Positions 63,075 to 64,000 of a DNA stretch of 64,000 bases are shown here, one piece after another. The DNA lies in IMG/VR virus record IMGVR_UViG_3300036820_000003, positions 1 through 64,000 of that record. One strand, 5' to 3'. The stretch comes from a virus. Below the pieces are notes generated by a model. It was given only the letters and a program-made list of their open reading frames with translations. It was not told the origin of the DNA and did not search any database. The position numbers and the translations under genes were made by a program. Every line of letters begins with the position of its first letter. Position 1 is the first letter of the stretch.

Positions 63075-64000
63075 TACCCCCGTAAAGCAAGGTAAAAGCC
63101 CGGTAAAGGCATCCGCAGCCTCTCGGTTCGCCGCCGTGAATTGCGCGAAACGCGCAGTGACAATTCTCGCACTTTCCCGCTATTGCTGACCGGTCACCAT
63201 TGCTGGTTTCGGCCCACTACCCTATTGCGTATCATCGCGCAAATAATCGGATCGGGTGTCTGCTTTACCTTTCGCAAGCCCATAGATGAAAGACATTGGG
63301 TGACCGCCATTCCGCCATACAGGCCGGCAGTTACAAGATCACCCGCACGCTATTCGGGGTTACTAAGGGTTGCCCAAATTCGTAGGCTAGCAACGCCGCG
63401 CGCAGTCTAGGACTGCGCACGTGGGATGGAATTTGTATGCCCTACGCGGAATTGACCCGCGCATGAATAGGGCAGAAGAATCGTATGCGCACCTCCGCCC
63501 GGTCAGCTTGCGCCGCCCGTTCGGTGGGGCATGGCTACAGTCAACCACACATGCGCGGAATTGCACCTAACGGCTAGGCCACGAACGTATAACGGGAAGG
63601 TAACGCTCATAAAGGGGTCTCACAGCCACGTAGGCGCATGCAGAAGTCTTCCCGTGTGATCCGCCTACGGTCTACCCATGCGCGCGTCCTAGACCCCTCC
63701 CAGAGTCAGCAAGGCGCATCTACAGGCCGTCCCAGAATGCGCCTGAGAGTACGTGCGCGCCTGGTGAGCGAGTGCGCATCACCAGGCGCGCACGCCATTC
63801 GGTCGAATGCGCGGCGTGCGTCTAGGTGCCTTTGCGGAGCCCGCCGCCTAGCCTGCCTAGATACTAGGTAACCTAGTATCTAGGTAACCTAGTGTTTGCA
63901 CATGCAACTAGTTTCAGATGCCAGCGAGCCGGCCGGCTTGGTAGGGAATTGCATTCACGATCATGAATTCAGCAATTTGTCAAGCGCCTATATACACATT
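63075..64000. other. Gene-poor terminal region
   Basis: No credible gene on either strand. Composition differs from the coding arm, with frequent GCGCA words, a GCGGAATTG repeat at 63447-63455 and 63553-63561 (about), an 8-bp hairpin near 63399-63418, and the operator pair at 63858. It may lie near a genome end or hold a control region. Confidence 0.5.
63858..63892. promoter_or_regulatory. Tandem palindromic operator
   Basis: Two copies of CTAGGTAACCTAG (63864-63876 and 63880-63892), centres 16 bp apart, the first inside a longer 23-bp perfect palindrome (63859-63881 area). Typical of binding sites for a dimeric regulator on adjacent DNA faces. Confidence 0.6.

Noticed and set aside
1-64000. 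tRNA genes
   Set aside because: GTTCGA-like strings at 27113 and 48103 are inside genes and lack matching acceptor and anticodon stems.

Overview
The window is a high-GC (estimated, not counted, at a little over 60 percent) stretch of a large tailed-phage-like genome whose host is most probably an actinobacterium, perhaps Streptomyces or a relative. The signs are a BldC-like regulator, a relative of actinobacterial RNase AS, DUF6197-, DUF6378-, DUF6551- and DUF1707-like proteins, GGAAGGAA/GGAGG ribosome sites, -10 boxes of the TAnnnT type, and several promoters placed so that the mRNA starts at the start codon (leaderless). No capsid, tail, terminase, integrase, tRNA or CRISPR locus is visible. 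This is the replication/recombination arm plus an early or accessory arm of a phage that continues beyond both ends.

Layout. 1-5215 (minus): zinc-finger/HNH proteins, BldC-like HTH, AAA+ ATPase, metallophosphoesterase, an SSB/DUF669-like protein and a Sak4-like RecA ATPase. 5309-11044 (plus): RuvC-like nuclease, SNF2-type helicase, two DNA methyltransferases, a DUF6378-like protein, dCMP deaminase and two conserved unknowns. 11055-11705: a gene-free array in which GG recurs every 5 nt, broken by CAGTC/CAGTT joints. 11722-13494 (plus): family A DNA polymerase. 13499-17043 (minus): small unknowns, a Cas4/RecB-like nuclease and a zinc-finger coiled-coil protein. 17210-26894 (mixed): an RNase AS homologue that has lost all its catalytic acids, XRE-HTH and ParB-like proteins, and many small zinc-ribbon proteins. 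27011-33902 (plus): SF1 helicase, prim-pol/DUF927 primase-helicase, a roughly 500-bp iteron-rich non-coding region (the best origin candidate) and two zinc-finger proteins. 33925-62765 (almost all minus): about 85 short, tightly overlapping genes in blocks, each block preceded by a hairpin terminator and a recurring promoter motif. Interruptions are a large flavoprotein-like gene, a frameshifted HNH-AP2 endonuclease on the plus strand, a secreted protein and a lipoprotein. 62784-64000 is nearly gene-free and has a tandem palindromic operator.

How it fits together. Helicases, primase-polymerase, DNA polymerase, SSB-like protein, Sak4-like recombinase, RuvC-like and Cas4-like nucleases form a self-sufficient replication and recombination set. 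dCMP deaminase and the methyltransferases adjust nucleotide supply and modify phage DNA. The minus-strand small-gene arm looks like a host-takeover region that grew by repeated duplication of two or three small protein folds.

Most unusual items: the 5-nt-periodic array upstream of the polymerase, the amide-for-acid RNase AS pseudoenzyme, the paralogous small-protein families, and the set of leaderless promoters. All functions are inferred by eye from sequence; nothing was searched or computed.
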